From the NCBI GenBank assembly GCA_036971475.1, contig JBAIZL010000002.1:355883582-355947581 (forward strand): a stretch of 64,000 nucleotides of DNA, written 5' to 3'. This document shows, piece after piece, positions 36,462 to 48,599 of this stretch (position 1 is its first letter; every line of letters begins with the position of its first letter). Made by a program: the position numbers and the translations under genes. The notes below the pieces were generated by a model. The model saw nothing but the letters and a program-made list of their open reading frames with translations. It searched no databases and was not told where the DNA came from. The stretch comes from Prosapia bicincta (lineage: Eukaryota; Arthropoda; Insecta; Hemiptera; Cercopidae).

Positions 36462-36637
36462 CATGAACAAAATTTTAAACAATTTTGTAATTGATTTACC
36501 ATAGCTATTTATTTCATATAATTTGCACATATGTTAATTTTAAATGTTTAATATCTTGATGATGTACTGTTAGCCAATGAAAAGTTTTGAATTGTAAATT
36601 CAATTATATTTCTTGTATTTGTATTTTGACTTAGTTC
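36462..36637. repeat. Terminal repeat of the Penelope-like element, right (inverted)
   Basis: This is the reverse complement of 34540-34710. It ends GACTTAGTTCT directly against (TA)n at 36638-36658. Confidence 0.8.
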
Positions 36638-36658
36638 TATATATATATATATATATAT
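36638..36658. repeat. (TA)n at the right flank of the Penelope-like element
   Basis: A short pure TA tract lies at the element edge. Confidence 0.85.
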
Positions 36659-38064
36659 CAGAATCACAATATTATGTGGCGAAATAGAAATCGAATTTCC
36701 TTGCAATTTTTCATTTCCTTCTCTATACAGTGTATGGTGATGGACTATAATATTTGTTTGGTTACTGTTTATTCGATTCCTATTTTTTAGTTTCTTATTT
36801 ATGAAGCTAATGGTGGTCTTTTAATTCTCATTCTATCCATTTCTTGTAATGCTCCATTATTGCAAGGAATCTTTCTCCTGTAATTGCATATACATCCTAT
36901 GTATTGAATTTCTAGCTATGGGAATGTTACCTCAAAGCCCAAGTGCTGGATTTCAAACACGTAGTCATTCAGTTTAAACGCGTTCAAGACATCAACTTTT
37001 ACAAATTTAATAAATAAATAAATATTTGAAAAATCTGTATTACCATCAATTGCCATCCACTAAGAGTTGAAAAAAATTATTTCATTGGTTGAGTAAAAAA
37101 GTATTTTTATTAAAAAGACAGTCTTCATCATGGGCGAGTGTCTCTGATGAATTAATCTATACTAATTACTTCAGTGAATAGTCTAAGCTATAACTAATCT
37201 GTCTAAACTGGTGTAAGTATAGTGTTAGTAAATTGTTATAATTTTAACCGTATTATTGAAGTGTACATGTTATATTAGCTATACTCACTGGCGATGGCTT
37301 TGTCATCTTAAATCACTGCCGTCATCAAACGTGGGGGAGGAGCCTGAGGTTGTTTTGTTAGAAAATACGACTACTGTGATATTTTACAGTAGGACTGGTT
37401 TTATGTGGTTTTATTCGAAGTAATATATTTTAGGCATGTCTTCCGGTCCAATTATTTCGGATAAGAGGGACTTTTATTGTATTTAGTTACTACAATTTTC
37501 TCCCTGCAGTACTACGCAATGATGGCAACAGCTGATTAGAGCATAGCGTACTATTTGGCATTAACAAGAACATATTAAGATAGTGTGTTATTTTATATTG
37601 TACGCGAGAACAGGGTTGTAAAGAGTTACCAAGAGGAAGATTCTGTTTCTTGGAACATTTTAGGATGACAATCAGAAGCGTAGCCAGGGCAATGGTTTGG
37701 AGGGAGGCACAACCCGAAGGGTCAGGTGGCGGAACTCCCCGGAGGAAATTTATATATAGTGATATATATAGTGTAAAATATAGTGATATTTTGGCACCTA
37801 AAATTACAGAATTGTTGGGTCGTCGGGAAGCTGTTTTGCTAAAACTTGCGCTGTTTTATAGGGTAATGTTGTTTGCTAATATCGCTCCTGATGACAATTA
37901 CTTGTTACAGCTGAATCACAATGAATATAAAAAATTTAGCTTTTTGCATACACTTTAAAAACAAATACTTCTATACTAGCATTCAAAACAATTACATAGA
38001 TGTGCATTAAAAAGCTGTTGATCCTCTTTTAAATTTATTTTTAATATTTATTTTCTATTCACAG
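36659..38064. other. Mostly non-coding; repeat-like G+C-richer island near 37.67-37.74 kb
   Basis: The segment with AGAAGCGTAGCCAGGGCAA resembles a motif often seen in interspersed repeats. The 102-codon frame over it (37650-37958) has no family resemblance and mixes island and A+T-rich sequence, so I do not call a gene. Confidence 0.3.
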
Positions 38065-38177
38065 ATTGCTGAGATGAATGTCTACCCGCTTACATGTTCT
38101 TTGTCTCGACCTATCTTCGAAATTACCTCTTTCGACACAACCTTTTCTAAATCTCTTGAAGAACAGGTTCATTTCAG
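38065..38177 (+). other. Possible 113-bp exon
   Basis: TTTTCTATTCACAG precedes it and GTGAGC follows. Only one frame is open across the segment: phase 0 start, 37 codons, two bases left. It has a protein-like composition, including C-S-L-S-R-P-I-F-E-I. Like the 44-bp candidate at 34047-34090 it begins in phase 0 and ends before GTGAGCAA, but the phases do not allow direct splicing of one to the other. The product is unknown. Confidence 0.3.
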
Positions 38178-41100
38178 GTGAGCAACGAACAAAATTACTT
38201 AGTAAAATAAAACAAAACATAAAATTGTATGTTGGTTAATTACAAATTACTTTTTGATTTGATTTCTAAATCAATATACATTATTTTGTAAATTATTTTA
38301 TGCTACGTTAGTTAATGTTAGTTAATATCAGTGATGGACAGCGAAAGTGAATTTTATCCATTGTATTACGTGAATAAGTGGGGCTGATGTTTTAATTTAT
38401 ACGGTTTACTTTTCTTATTTGAAGTAGGAAGTGTCTTTTCTTAATTGAAGTAAATCCATCGTTCTTCAACACATGAAGTTTGTCCGATGTTTTCACATAG
38501 TCCCTAAACATTGCCCATTACTGTCAATGTTTTAAGAATTTGATCAAGAAATTTTTTATTCTTGAAGTTCCTGAGAAGGTTTTAGTTTCCACTGATGATA
38601 CAGGCACATTAAAAACTAATTTCAGTAATGTCAATGATTTATTGATTGTTTTCAGTAATATAATTAATAACAATAAAATCTAATAAATTACCAAAGTCTG
38701 GGGTCTTGCGCCGAATAAAGAAAAAAGTTTTCTTGGTTAAGAATTACTTTATTAATACAATTATACCCTGAAAATGTTTCCTAATTATTTCTTCAGGATG
38801 TTCTGGTACATACGTCACAACGTGTCGGTTAGGGTTTGTTGCCTAAAAGTGTCTTAGGGGAGTAAAGCTAGTTCTAAGCTTGCACATTATTACGTCACAT
38901 ACGCCCTTAACCTATGGTAATCCTTCACTTCTTATTCACAAAAATTGTCAATGTTTAATTTGCCTTGCATTTATATATTTTCTCTATTTAGGCAAAAAGG
39001 CAAATACTCAAGTATATGAAATTCATTTTGTGGAAATGATTATAAAACGGAAATTTGGAATATAAAGCATTGACTAGGGGCATGTAGGGGCAAATGTTTC
39101 TATTCATATTTATACAAATTTTCAACTTTTGTATAATTTTATTTTTATACAAATTAAATGTAATATCATTCAAGTTTTTCATAACAAAATTCCCTTATAA
39201 ACAATATTTTTTGTAAATGAGTTTTGTAAAATGATTGATTACAAATCATACTCAGCTGTTTTTCATTGCAATGTATTTCGCAAAGATAATTTCATAACTT
39301 TAGGTTCTTCAAAACCTTATAAATATTGTAAATTGTGAAAACCTAAACTTTCTCCACTCCTTCGCGTCACTATCTTAAATTTGTGCCATCTCCTAGCTTT
39401 GTACGACCCTCCAAGCTCCCACAATCTTCCTCTCAAATCTTCCTCTTTAACTTCTGAATTTGTATATGAAGATGTTTATACTCGTGCATCATTGTTGGAC
39501 GGTAAATTCTACACTCTGCAGCTCGCGGCGTGGAGACAAAATATAAAAATATGACACTTGTTTTGTATTTCTTACCATCGTCTACGATTGCTCTAGACAC
39601 TTTTTACTACAAATTAATTAAGGCGAATTTAGACTCTTCTTCCCTGAACTTTCTTATTCGAAGATATTGTTATGATAACTCTATATAATGTTTTATAATC
39701 CCATAGCGTCGTTTCTGTGGGAACACTCATAAACTCTTAGCAACCATATGCATTTAGAGGAATCTTTATAGATAAGCGTTTACATTGGAAATAAAAATCG
39801 GTCGCTACATTGACGGAGACCCCGTCAATAAATAAATACTTAAACTTAAATTGTACATCACACGCATAATAATTGAAGTTATAATACTTATTATCAAGTA
39901 ATTTTAGGTGTGCCTACACACTCACTTTGAGGTGGAAAATGTCCTTACATATGAATATTATATTTGACGCCATTATTAAAAAAAAGTCCTTTATTTTTAT
40001 TTAAGGTACAGAATGCAAAACTATATATTTTTCTATAGAAAATAATTTGTACTTAAAGTTTGAAATAGTGGCGTGCTCGTAAAATTTATCAATTGTGAGG
40101 CATTTTAATTCCATAAAATTTAGATTAAATAAAATGAACAAATAATTTTAGAATAAATAATTTATATAAATTAAACGAAACGAAGTTACAATTAATTTGT
40201 TTATTCTGATTTAGCTGAAACCAGAGTCATCGAAATTTTTCTTGCTTTGCCGCCGGCATAGGATCGGCACCCTTTCGGCCTTATCATCAACATTTATGAG
40301 AATTAACCAACCGGCGTCCGTGCACCGCACACTTACCTCCCTGGGAACGGAGCTACGTCGTTTGCAAAATGGGTTAAAGGCAAACAATAACGCGAGATTT
40401 TAAACAAACTTGAGTACAACAGAACTGATTTTACTGAAGTTTAACAGCATTCAAAGACTAACCGTCCATAAATTCTTACGTGATGTAAGACATTGACAGA
40501 AAGATTTCCTCCCGGGATGTGCGGAAAAAGACGGACGAAGCGACGGTGAAACAAAATTTTAGTAAATAAAAGTAGTGCCGACCAGTAAAAACGGGCCGAC
40601 CAGGCAGAAAAATCTAGTAAAACATCAAACCAGAACTTCAAAACTACAGCAAAAATTTCAATCAAAATAAATGAAGCAGGGCCTTAAAATGCAAAAAGAA
40701 TCGCCAGTAGAACACGTCGACATTTTAGTTACACGAAATATAACTTTCAGACATTTTGTATTATTGCCGTGTTGACTTTGTTTATCTAATTCATTATTCT
40801 TAGTATATATATAAATTTACATTTAAAAATATAAAACTTTCAACTTTATAAAAACAGGATTTAACTACAAATATCCCTATCCAAATACGTAATAACTAGA
40901 ATGTGTAAAGAAAACCATTCTAAAGAAGGGACAATTTTGTTAATTTGGAGGAGAAGTAGAATACAAACAGTGAAAGGAAGTGAAAATACAGCTAGGAAGA
41001 CCATTAGCATTGGAAAATACCAGCAAGAATATATCGTATCATAATTCACCCCATATCTTGAAAATTTTTTGATTGGAGGAAGTCTCAGCAGCAGAGGAGG

Positions 41101-43169
41101 GGTAGCCAGAGAGGGAAGCCGAAGACAACGAAGGCAGTTTTAGTGTGTTATGATTACTTAACCCGGACAGTCGTTTCGAACTCTGCTTTTTAAATTAAAG
41201 TATAGCAGGATCATTAGGTCTGTGTTCGTTTGTAGGGGTAGCCTAATATGTGAGTTTCCCAACCCTTTCAGGGATTTTACACTCTAAATGTTGTATTTTT
41301 AACAGAACTTGTGTTGTGTTTTCTAAGTATTGCAATACTTAGTTGGTAAAAAGTTGGTAAAAAGAAAGGGGAGTGAAATTTGTATTTCAGATGTAGAAGC
41401 AGAACACTGACTAATTTTCAAGTCACCAAGATTAAATTTTAATTTTTTAAATTTTCGAGTCAAGAAATTCTAAAGAAATCCAAATTCTAAAACTTAAGCC
41501 TGAAGTCGGAAATTAATTGACATATAAAAAAAGCATAAAGATAGTAAAATTTATAACTTGTAAAAAATTCGAACTTTTGAATTTTAAAAACTAAATTTGC
41601 GGTAACAGGTAATACAGTGAAGAGAGAATTGAGGCAGAAGAGCGATAACCAACTCAAAATAATACAGAGGGGAGGACTCATTCGGATCAAAACATAGATC
41701 GGCCAAAATAAACTTGGGAAGTCCAAACTAATAACTAGACTTACATGGATGCTGGAACCTGCTGGAGTTATAAAAGGTTAGCGCTTTCTTATTTCTTTCC
41801 AATAAGTATAAAGTTTATTTATTTGAGGTTAGAATGGAAAATAAACAAATTTCTTTTGACGTCAGTTTTCAAGAAAATATGTTTTTGAGTATAGTGGATT
41901 TATCTTGTTAGAAGGAATAAACCCTGAGACAAATGGGACACCATACTGGTTTACGTCATAAAACCAAGATGGCAGAATTAAACTTGTCAGATGTAAATAA
42001 ACGTTAGGAAACAAAGGCAAATTTGAAATAATCACTTCAACCTTAAATAAAGATAATTTTAAATGAGTATACTAATTAAAACAAGTAAAAATGTTTGTAA
42101 AACGTTGCAAATTAAGAAGTAAATAAATAAAGGGTTTTTTACAAAAATGTCAGGAATACAAGAGGAACCTTAACATGTATAATTGTGCTACTTCTAGGGA
42201 ACTAAACTGATGAAAATCTGTTTATATAAAATAATTATGATGTCTAGAGGGTTTTTGATTTAGAAATAAATGTGGTTATAGAAAATTTGTATCTAATTAC
42301 GTTCTTGTAATTTAAAAATGAATTGGTTAGTTGTTTGATCGGAATTAGGGCAGTTGTTAAATCAGTTGTAAATCCAATGTATACAAAGCCAGGTAGAAAT
42401 AAACAAAATTAAGGGTCATGCAGAAATGTTAGGCAACATAAATGAATTGTTTGAAATAATTTATATGTACTTTAAATAAGGGTTTGAAATTAATTATATT
42501 CATGCTTAACGTAATCTGTTTTGAAAAAAAAATTCACTGTTAAGAAGAAAGAAGTAACTTTAAAAATAGGACAAAATTTAATATAATTTTGACGGAACTT
42601 TTTGTTTAGTATCCAGGGCCCATAAATAATATTTTAGAAGGAAATATCATTAAGGGTTTATCCTTAGATAGGAAATAGGGTTAATCATCCTTAAAGTAAT
42701 AACCATATCAAACTAAATTGAATGTTATTTTAAAATCATAGAAATAAGTTATTGTTTTGGCAACATACAAAAAATGAATAACAAGATTTTCAGGTTAGTT
42801 ATTTGATTACAAATGTGAAAATTTCTGATATAAATATGATATATAAATATTTGTAATGTTGTTATATTATCTTGATTTATTAAATATGTGTGATTCTCTA
42901 AATAATTTCGATTTCTTTCGAAATTATGTTATGTTTGGTTTTCTGGGTGAAATTATGTGTTTCCAGTTATTTCATGTGGAATTATGAATGTACTACTACG
43001 AATTAACTACGGTAAATTAGATAAAAGACTCATTAAAAGATAAAAATTTCATTAAAACTTTGTGGTTCTGTAGAAAAAAGAGATAAATAAGTTTACAAAA
43101 TTATTAAAGAATTTTAAAATTTTTTATTTGTACAATTTCCACAATTTGTAGAACCACTGGACGTGAGTG
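38178..43169. other. Long non-coding stretch
   Basis: No gene can be supported over these 5 kb. A G+C-richer patch at about 40250-40380 contains a good minus-strand donor-like site, CCCAGGGAG before GTAAGT (40331-40337). It might mark an exon end of a minus-strand gene, but no coding frame supports it. Confidence 0.3.
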
Positions 43170-43520
43170 ACCTGGCTCCTGTTGATGACATTGTCAATAC
43201 ATTTACAAAAAATTTTGATTGCTGCCGGAAAGGCAATTCCGAAAACCTCGTCCAAACCACGACGACCACCTGTTCCGTGGTGGAATTATGAATCCTTCGC
43301 GTACGAAGAAAAGCTTTGAACAAGTTCACAAGTCATCCAACGAGTGAAAAGCTGGAGAAATATAAAATCTTTCCAGCGAAACATATCTCTCTCTGACCAG
43401 CTGCTTATGCAAACTACTGGAGAAAATGGTCAACCGATGTTTTGTCTGGTACCTAGAAACAAAAAAACTTCTTTCTAACGATCAGTATGGTTCCAGACAA
43501 GGACGTTCAGACGCGCGAGC
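43170..43520 (+). pseudogene. I-clade LINE ORF2 fragment, rearranged
   Basis: One frame encodes I-P-K-T-S-S-K-P-R-R-P-P-V-P-W-W-N-Y-E, a block that precedes the RT in I-like non-LTR elements. After a frame change it reads S-H-P-T-S-E-K-L-E-K-Y. Homology then jumps, with the intervening residues missing, to the RT block T-S-C-L-C-K-L-L-E-K-M-V-N-R and L-L-S-N-D-Q-Y-G-S-R-Q-G-R. It therefore has an internal deletion and at least two frame changes. It ends at the (GT)n tract. The minus-strand 71-codon frame here is a shadow. Confidence 0.7.
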
Positions 43521-43526
43521 GCGCGC

Positions 43527-43592
43527 GTGTGTGTGTGTGTGTGTGTGTGGTGTGTGTGTGTGTGTGTGTGTGTGTGTCTGTCTGTGTCTGTG
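43527..43592. repeat. (GT)n microsatellite
   Basis: GT repeats with a single GG interruption, preceded by a GCGCGC run, end the LINE fragment. Confidence 0.9.
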
Positions 43593-44263
43593 TTGAGTGG
43601 GATTAATGGGTATGTGTGTGTGCGTTAAAGCGAAGTGTTGAGTTGAGCCGATATTCCTTCTTGCAAAGTGGAACATCCCTGCTTGGCCTCACTTTAACAG
43701 AGATAATAAAATGTTCACACTTAGAGACTGCAATACAATTTAAAGAGACGACTTCACGGACCTTGAGATTTCACAGTATTGATAGTTCTTTAGTGTGTGC
43801 AAATAAATTTGTCAGTTTAAAAAGGTTTAACAATTTGTAAACGAATAACAAGACGGTAAAGTATAAGCTTTAAGAAAAATCCGTAAAGAATAATGGAACT
43901 AACGCTTTGTGCTGTTCCTCACCCTACTTTAGCAAAAGTACTTTTATAGCACAATAGTTTTCTCTATTGAGAACTACCTTACTGCTAAGAACGTGTGTAT
44001 TGTACACTTGTGACGCGTTATTGTGGTAATATATATTTTACCAACGAGTATTTCAGTAAATTTTATCAAACTACATCTTGTGAGATTTTGTAATCTTTTC
44101 AGCTTATTTTCAACCTCTCATATATCATTGATAATTGTAAGGTCAGTGATGCCATGGCTCGTGCGTTTAGGGTCGTCGGTTTCTGATCTATTTTTTACAA
44201 TAAGCCTTTTTTATTCGTTTCTATTTTTTTATAATGCCGCGGTTTTAAAAATCTAAATTGTTT

Positions 44264-44690
44264 TCACGTGTTCATTGTAAAGTGTACCATTCTGCACACA
44301 CATAGACATTCTCTCTGTAGAGCTTTATTAAATAAATTCTTAAAGTCAAATAATTGCCATTGCGCTGGATAAAGATGCAGCCTATTCAGCAACTCTTCAG
44401 TGAAATGAACACAAATTAATCTAATATAAAAAAGTTTTTTAAAGTATAACAAAGGTTCTAGTTGTCGTCTGCATCACTAAATATAAGAGACCGTTCTTTT
44501 TCGAGTCTTTTCCGCTTTCAGACGAAGATGTTTCTGAGTAAATCTTTCTTGTTCTCAACTTCTTTTCGTACGTAGTATTTTTTTAACGAGTAAATTGTGA
44601 CGTCTACCATCTCGCACATACATACTCTCTGTACAGCTCTATTAAATAAGTTCTCAAAGTCAAATAATTGCCTCCGCGTTTGATAACAAA
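44264..44690 (+). repeat. Direct duplication, period about 322 bp
   Basis: About 100 bases at 44268-44368 recur at 44590-44690 with about 80 percent identity, sharing TCTCTCTGTA, AGCT-TATTAAATAA and AAAGTCAAATAATTGCC. The 62- and 87-codon minus-strand frames cover the two copies and are similar for that reason. Confidence 0.6.
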
Positions 44691-46204
44691 CATTTGTTGT
44701 TGGTGGCTCCAAGAGGAATGGAGTACTGTACACTACGTGATAGGGAGTACAAACAGTAAACCCAACGGCTCTTCTGCACATAACAATACTTATGTACTGT
44801 ACTGTAATATTTTACAAATTATACAGTATATAATGTACTTACGCAATTCCCGTATCTATGTACATAAACTCCTGTATACTGTAATTGTCTGTAGGTATAG
44901 AAATTTAACACACCTCATCCTTATTATCCGCGGTTCCACGTTTTCGTGGTAATTTTGGAGTCTTTTACCCGCGGATATGGAGGCGCTACTGTAATCATAT
45001 TTGTCCCCATTAATGTGCCTACATTTTTATTTCTCTCTATTTACAGTTTGAATACCTGTAATAGTTTTTATTTAAAGGACAAAACATGTTAGATTGTTTA
45101 ATACAGTATAAGGCTACAAACATTCCCCCTTCTAGTTGCCGAAACGAATTCATTGACAATATTCAAGATGTAGTTGCATGTAGTAGAATTGAAGGGGCTA
45201 ATTCTAAAAGGCAGTGTAAAGTTTAAAACCATGTAACATTAGATTTGTTTTACAAATTACATTGTTCAAAACGTGGCAACTAATTGTTTACAACGTTGGT
45301 ATTTAATAAGAGAACTCACGAAGTTTTAATGAAGCAGGTTTTCTGGATTCAGTTACAGTTTTACCTAATAATGCTTACTTTCGGTTAACAATGTAATTTA
45401 AGTCTATATTAACAGCTTGAGGTAGATATTTTGACTACCGTTCCTCCGAATAGAATGTGTGATGTAGTCGGCTTGTGTAATATAAATATATACAAGAGTT
45501 ATTATAGAATAATATAATTTAGGGTTCTCCTAAAGAGTGTAATAGCCTATTTTCGTAGACTTTACCTGGTTTTTGTTACAACTAAATCCATCCTTATAAC
45601 ATACTTTGTAGCTATATATATTTGTATTATATAAAAGGGGTATGTTTTATATAAACCTCGGGTGGGTGTAACAAAGTTATTTTAAAATTTTTACAAATTT
45701 GTGGAACCTTGTAAATAGTTTTCGTATTTCCGTTGACTTTGTACATCATCAGGTATAAGGTTTTAGCAATTTTGGTGACGTAAAATAGATATAATGCTGC
45801 CTATACTATATAAAACTAAATCTATAACGACTCAAAGTAACACATTGTCAGGAGTTATGAAATTAGTTTAATTTAAGCGTCTCTGAGGATTGCTTGAAAT
45901 CTACTTTCTGCGCAGGTATACCAATTTAGAATAAAATGATCACGTAGATAGTGATTGTCCTAGCCGTTACATTTTGGTTGAATGTTGCCAAGATACAACT
46001 CTGACTGCAACTGTAAAGACTACGTAAGCTTTAGAAAATATTAAACAACATGAACAACTCTATGGTAAAAGTGTCAGTCCGCTCTGGGTGAAGCTGAAAC
46101 AAAGCACCCAGGGCAAGACATGGTAAAACACAGCTTTTCCTCTTACTCGTGAGTTTGTAGTTCCTGTAAAACGATGGAACAAAGCAGTTTTGCGTATCAC
46201 GTAT
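44691..46204. other. Non-coding stretch
   Basis: I see no gene or clear repeat here. Confidence 0.3.
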
Positions 46205-46433
46205 ATTAATAGTTTAAATTTAACGTAGAACGACGAGTTGATAACGGATTTTCAAAATTTTGTACTCAAGTTAGTTGCATTATTTTCGATGAAATTAGTT
46301 TCTAAATATCGATAAAAAATCGGATTTTCTGTTACATACGTAGATTGTAGCAATATTTAACGTAGAATGACGTGGTGCCTATAGTTTTTCAAAATTGTGA
46401 ACAGTTAGTTACATTTTATCTACGTAATATATT
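46205..46433 (+). repeat. Dispersed repeat C, left half, split by the LINE
   Basis: Matches 54300-54450, with landmarks GGATTTTCTGTTACATACGTAG and ACGTAGAATGACGTGGTG. It stops at TAATATATT where the LINE begins. The continuation is found on the far side of the LINE at 49586-49900. Confidence 0.55.
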
Positions 46434-46937
46434 GTTTTTTCATATTATTCTAAGCTCTGATTGGAAATCCCTGAGACAACCCAGCCCTCGTGGCAGCCAG
46501 CCTCTAGCGAGCTACCTACGTGTGATTGCGTTGCGGTTAGTATCCCTACAGCGAGTAAAGGAAACGGGATTGATTCAACATGTACCAAGCTTATAAGCTC
46601 TTTCCATGGAGAATCAGGATATAGTGAAATGAAACAGTACGGCGAGTGTCAGGCTAAGAGCGTGATGCATAAACCTGATAAAAAAGAAAACCTGCTGGAA
46701 AGATCCCGCAACAGATCATGCAAAAAACTCTGGAGTTTTAAATCACCTTATGCTAAGAGATAAGGAGGGTATTACCTTACAAATACCTTGTTAGTGAGAC
46801 TATTGCAGGAATACCATGCACCTCTTGTTCTGCTGCCTACTCGAAACTGAAAAGGCATGCAATCACATTAGTACTTCCATGGGGGCACTATATATATTTA
46901 GTTATTTAATCTTTGCATTATGTTCAACGGTGTAAGC

Positions 46938-47007
46938 TTAGGTTAGGTTAGGTTAGGTTAGTTTAGGATAGGTTAGGTTGGGTTAAGTTAGGTTAGGTTA
47001 GGTTAGG
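46938..47007 (+). repeat. (TTAGG)n telomere-like array inside the LINE
   Basis: About 14 units of TTAGG and close variants (TTTAGG, TTGGG, TTAAG) run on the plus strand. It lies at the junction of the LINE ORF2 end and its 3' untranslated region. The second LINE copy has only GCTAGGCGGTCAG at this point (63652-63664). TTAGG is the common insect telomere repeat. Here it could be a local microsatellite expansion or inserted telomeric sequence. Confidence 0.8.
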
Positions 47008-47400
47008 TCCGTAGGGACAGCAGCCATCTGTGTGTGTCGTGGGTGGTGTCTTATCTACCCAGTGTGGATGTTGTATGTGCGTGTGCCCATACAACTTTTG
47101 ATGAAAAGCACTTCTAACTCAGCGTGAAACAATGTTAATCTTGTACATCTAGGTTCCTTCGTGATTATTCGCAAAACCTTGTTTTGGAATAGCTAGAACC
47201 TGCGTATGCGTGAGTTGCCTGCGTGGCTCCAGACGGGTGATGCGTAAGTGATTATGCTGCGCAACATAGATACGTATATAGTAGTGGCCGCCCGTAGTGA
47301 AAGTGGGCTTGTTCTGTTAAGCATAGGATATAGTTGTGTTAAAGTAATTGTTGCTTTCTTTAACGTTTTGGTAATGTGAGAATCCTAAGTCAGGCCCCTG
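47008..47400 (-). pseudogene. C-terminal part of the LINE ORF2
   Basis: It aligns with 63653-64000 at the nucleotide level. Equivalent residues such as S-L-T-H-H-P-S-G-A-T and K-T-R-F-C-E can be read but in several frames with stops. A deletion of about 20-40 bases relative to copy 2 lies near 47085. Confidence 0.6.
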
Positions 47401-48190
47401 TTGAGTATACCTCCAAGGTATTTGACCAGGTTCCCCCCGTGAAAGTCCTCCCCTAATAGTAGTAGTGGTGTGTTGAGATTTAGTGCCCTACGTTTGGAGA
47501 GAAGCAGAGCCTGGCACTTGACCACGTTCACCCTGACTCTCCAGTAGCTCAACCATGTTTCCAGTACTGGGAAAAGTGTTCATGTAAATTTGAGTGTATT
47601 AGATGTGATTGCCATGACTGAGCGGATAACGGTTACTGCAAATATGGTTACTTGTATGTTCAGTATTATCGGTATGTCTTTGATGTAGATGTTTAAAAAT
47701 ACGATCCCAATAATTGAACCCTGAGGGACTTCGGCCCGTGTGGTCCGTAGTGTAGATTGAGCTTGATCTACATCAACCCTAAACTTACGGTTGGACAGGC
47801 ATGAGGTAACTAGGTGTATAATCCCGTCTTAAAAGCCATACTGTCATAGTTTCACTATGAGCCCGTTGTGCCAGACCCAGTCAAAGGCCTTTTCAATGTC
47901 CCGGAAGACTACCCCAGTCGAGCAGTAATTGTTGAAACCCTTGCTTGCATGCTCATCAGCTGATGCGTAGCCGAGTGTTCTGTCCCAAAGCCAAATTGCT
48001 CTGGCCTCAGTATGTTGTGTGTGTAGATATGCATGTTGATATGTTTAAGCAGGTTTTTTTCAAATACCTTGCCCATCGTATTCAACACGCTTATTGGTCT
48101 GTATGAGTCAGGTTTGCTGTGGTATTTTCCCGGTTTGGGGGAGACCAAAATCTTGGCCTCCTTACAGGCGTCCGGGAAGTGTTGTGTCCG
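47401..48190 (-). pseudogene. Reverse transcriptase domain of the LINE
   Basis: The intact stretch 48148-47909 reads S-Y-R-P-I-S-V-L-N-T-M-G-K-V-F-E and E-Q-F-G-F-G-T-E-H-S-A-T-H-Q-L, early RT blocks of Jockey-type elements. Further on, V-P-Q-G-S-I-I-G is at about 47735-47710. The catalytic position near 47640 reads F-A-V-T where Y/F-A-D-D is expected, so the polymerase is dead. Confidence 0.8.
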
Positions 48191-48599
48191 GAGTATAGCA
48201 TTGTAGATGATTGAGAGAAAAGTGATCTCTTTCTCCGAGAGGATTTTTAGCGTAGTGTTGGTGATGGTGTCTGGTCCAAGAGCTTTTCTGGAGTTTGTTT
48301 GTGAGATTTCTCACTTTATTTTTGTGAACGTAGTGTCAGTGTTTGGTTAATGTAGAAGACAAACTGTGCTGTTTCTAAATCTTCTTTAGCTGTAACGGTT
48401 GCATCAGCTGTTTGGTCGTTTGGTTTGAACGTGCTCTCAGGCAGTCTATGTCTATGTCTAGTGGTGTGTCGACACAGTGGATTGCTGTCCAGCTGGGGCT
48501 GGGATAACTCCTAGTCAGCCAGTCTTTAGTCCAGCACCTTCCTTAGCTCTCTGAGAACAGGGCTTCCAGAAACCGAAATTATCACGAGGTATGATCTGA

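Larger units (their letters stand above)
34514..36637 (-). mobile_element. Penelope-like retroelement, broken, with inverted terminal repeats
   Basis: A minus-strand reverse transcriptase (35236 to about 36417) is followed by a GIY-YIG nuclease (34714-35070), the diagnostic pair of Penelope-like elements. Terminal segments 34540-34710 and 36462-36637 are reverse complements of each other with around 85-90 percent identity. Inverted terminal repeats are known for this class. The element is bounded by (TA)n at 34453-34513 and 36638-36658. The coding part is 5' truncated and has frame breaks between RT and nuclease. Confidence 0.85.

Noticed and set aside
37650..37958. 102-codon frame as a host gene
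   Set aside because: It joins a repeat-like G+C-richer island to A+T-rich sequence, with no motif or homologue that I recognise.
40441..40665. Hydrophobic 74-codon minus-strand frame as a membrane protein
   Set aside because: No start context, homologue or splice support; such hydrophobic frames are common in A+T-rich DNA.
46372..46763. Open frames of 74-100 codons on the plus strand
   Set aside because: They lie antisense to the LINE 3' untranslated region, whose second copy does not keep the frame.
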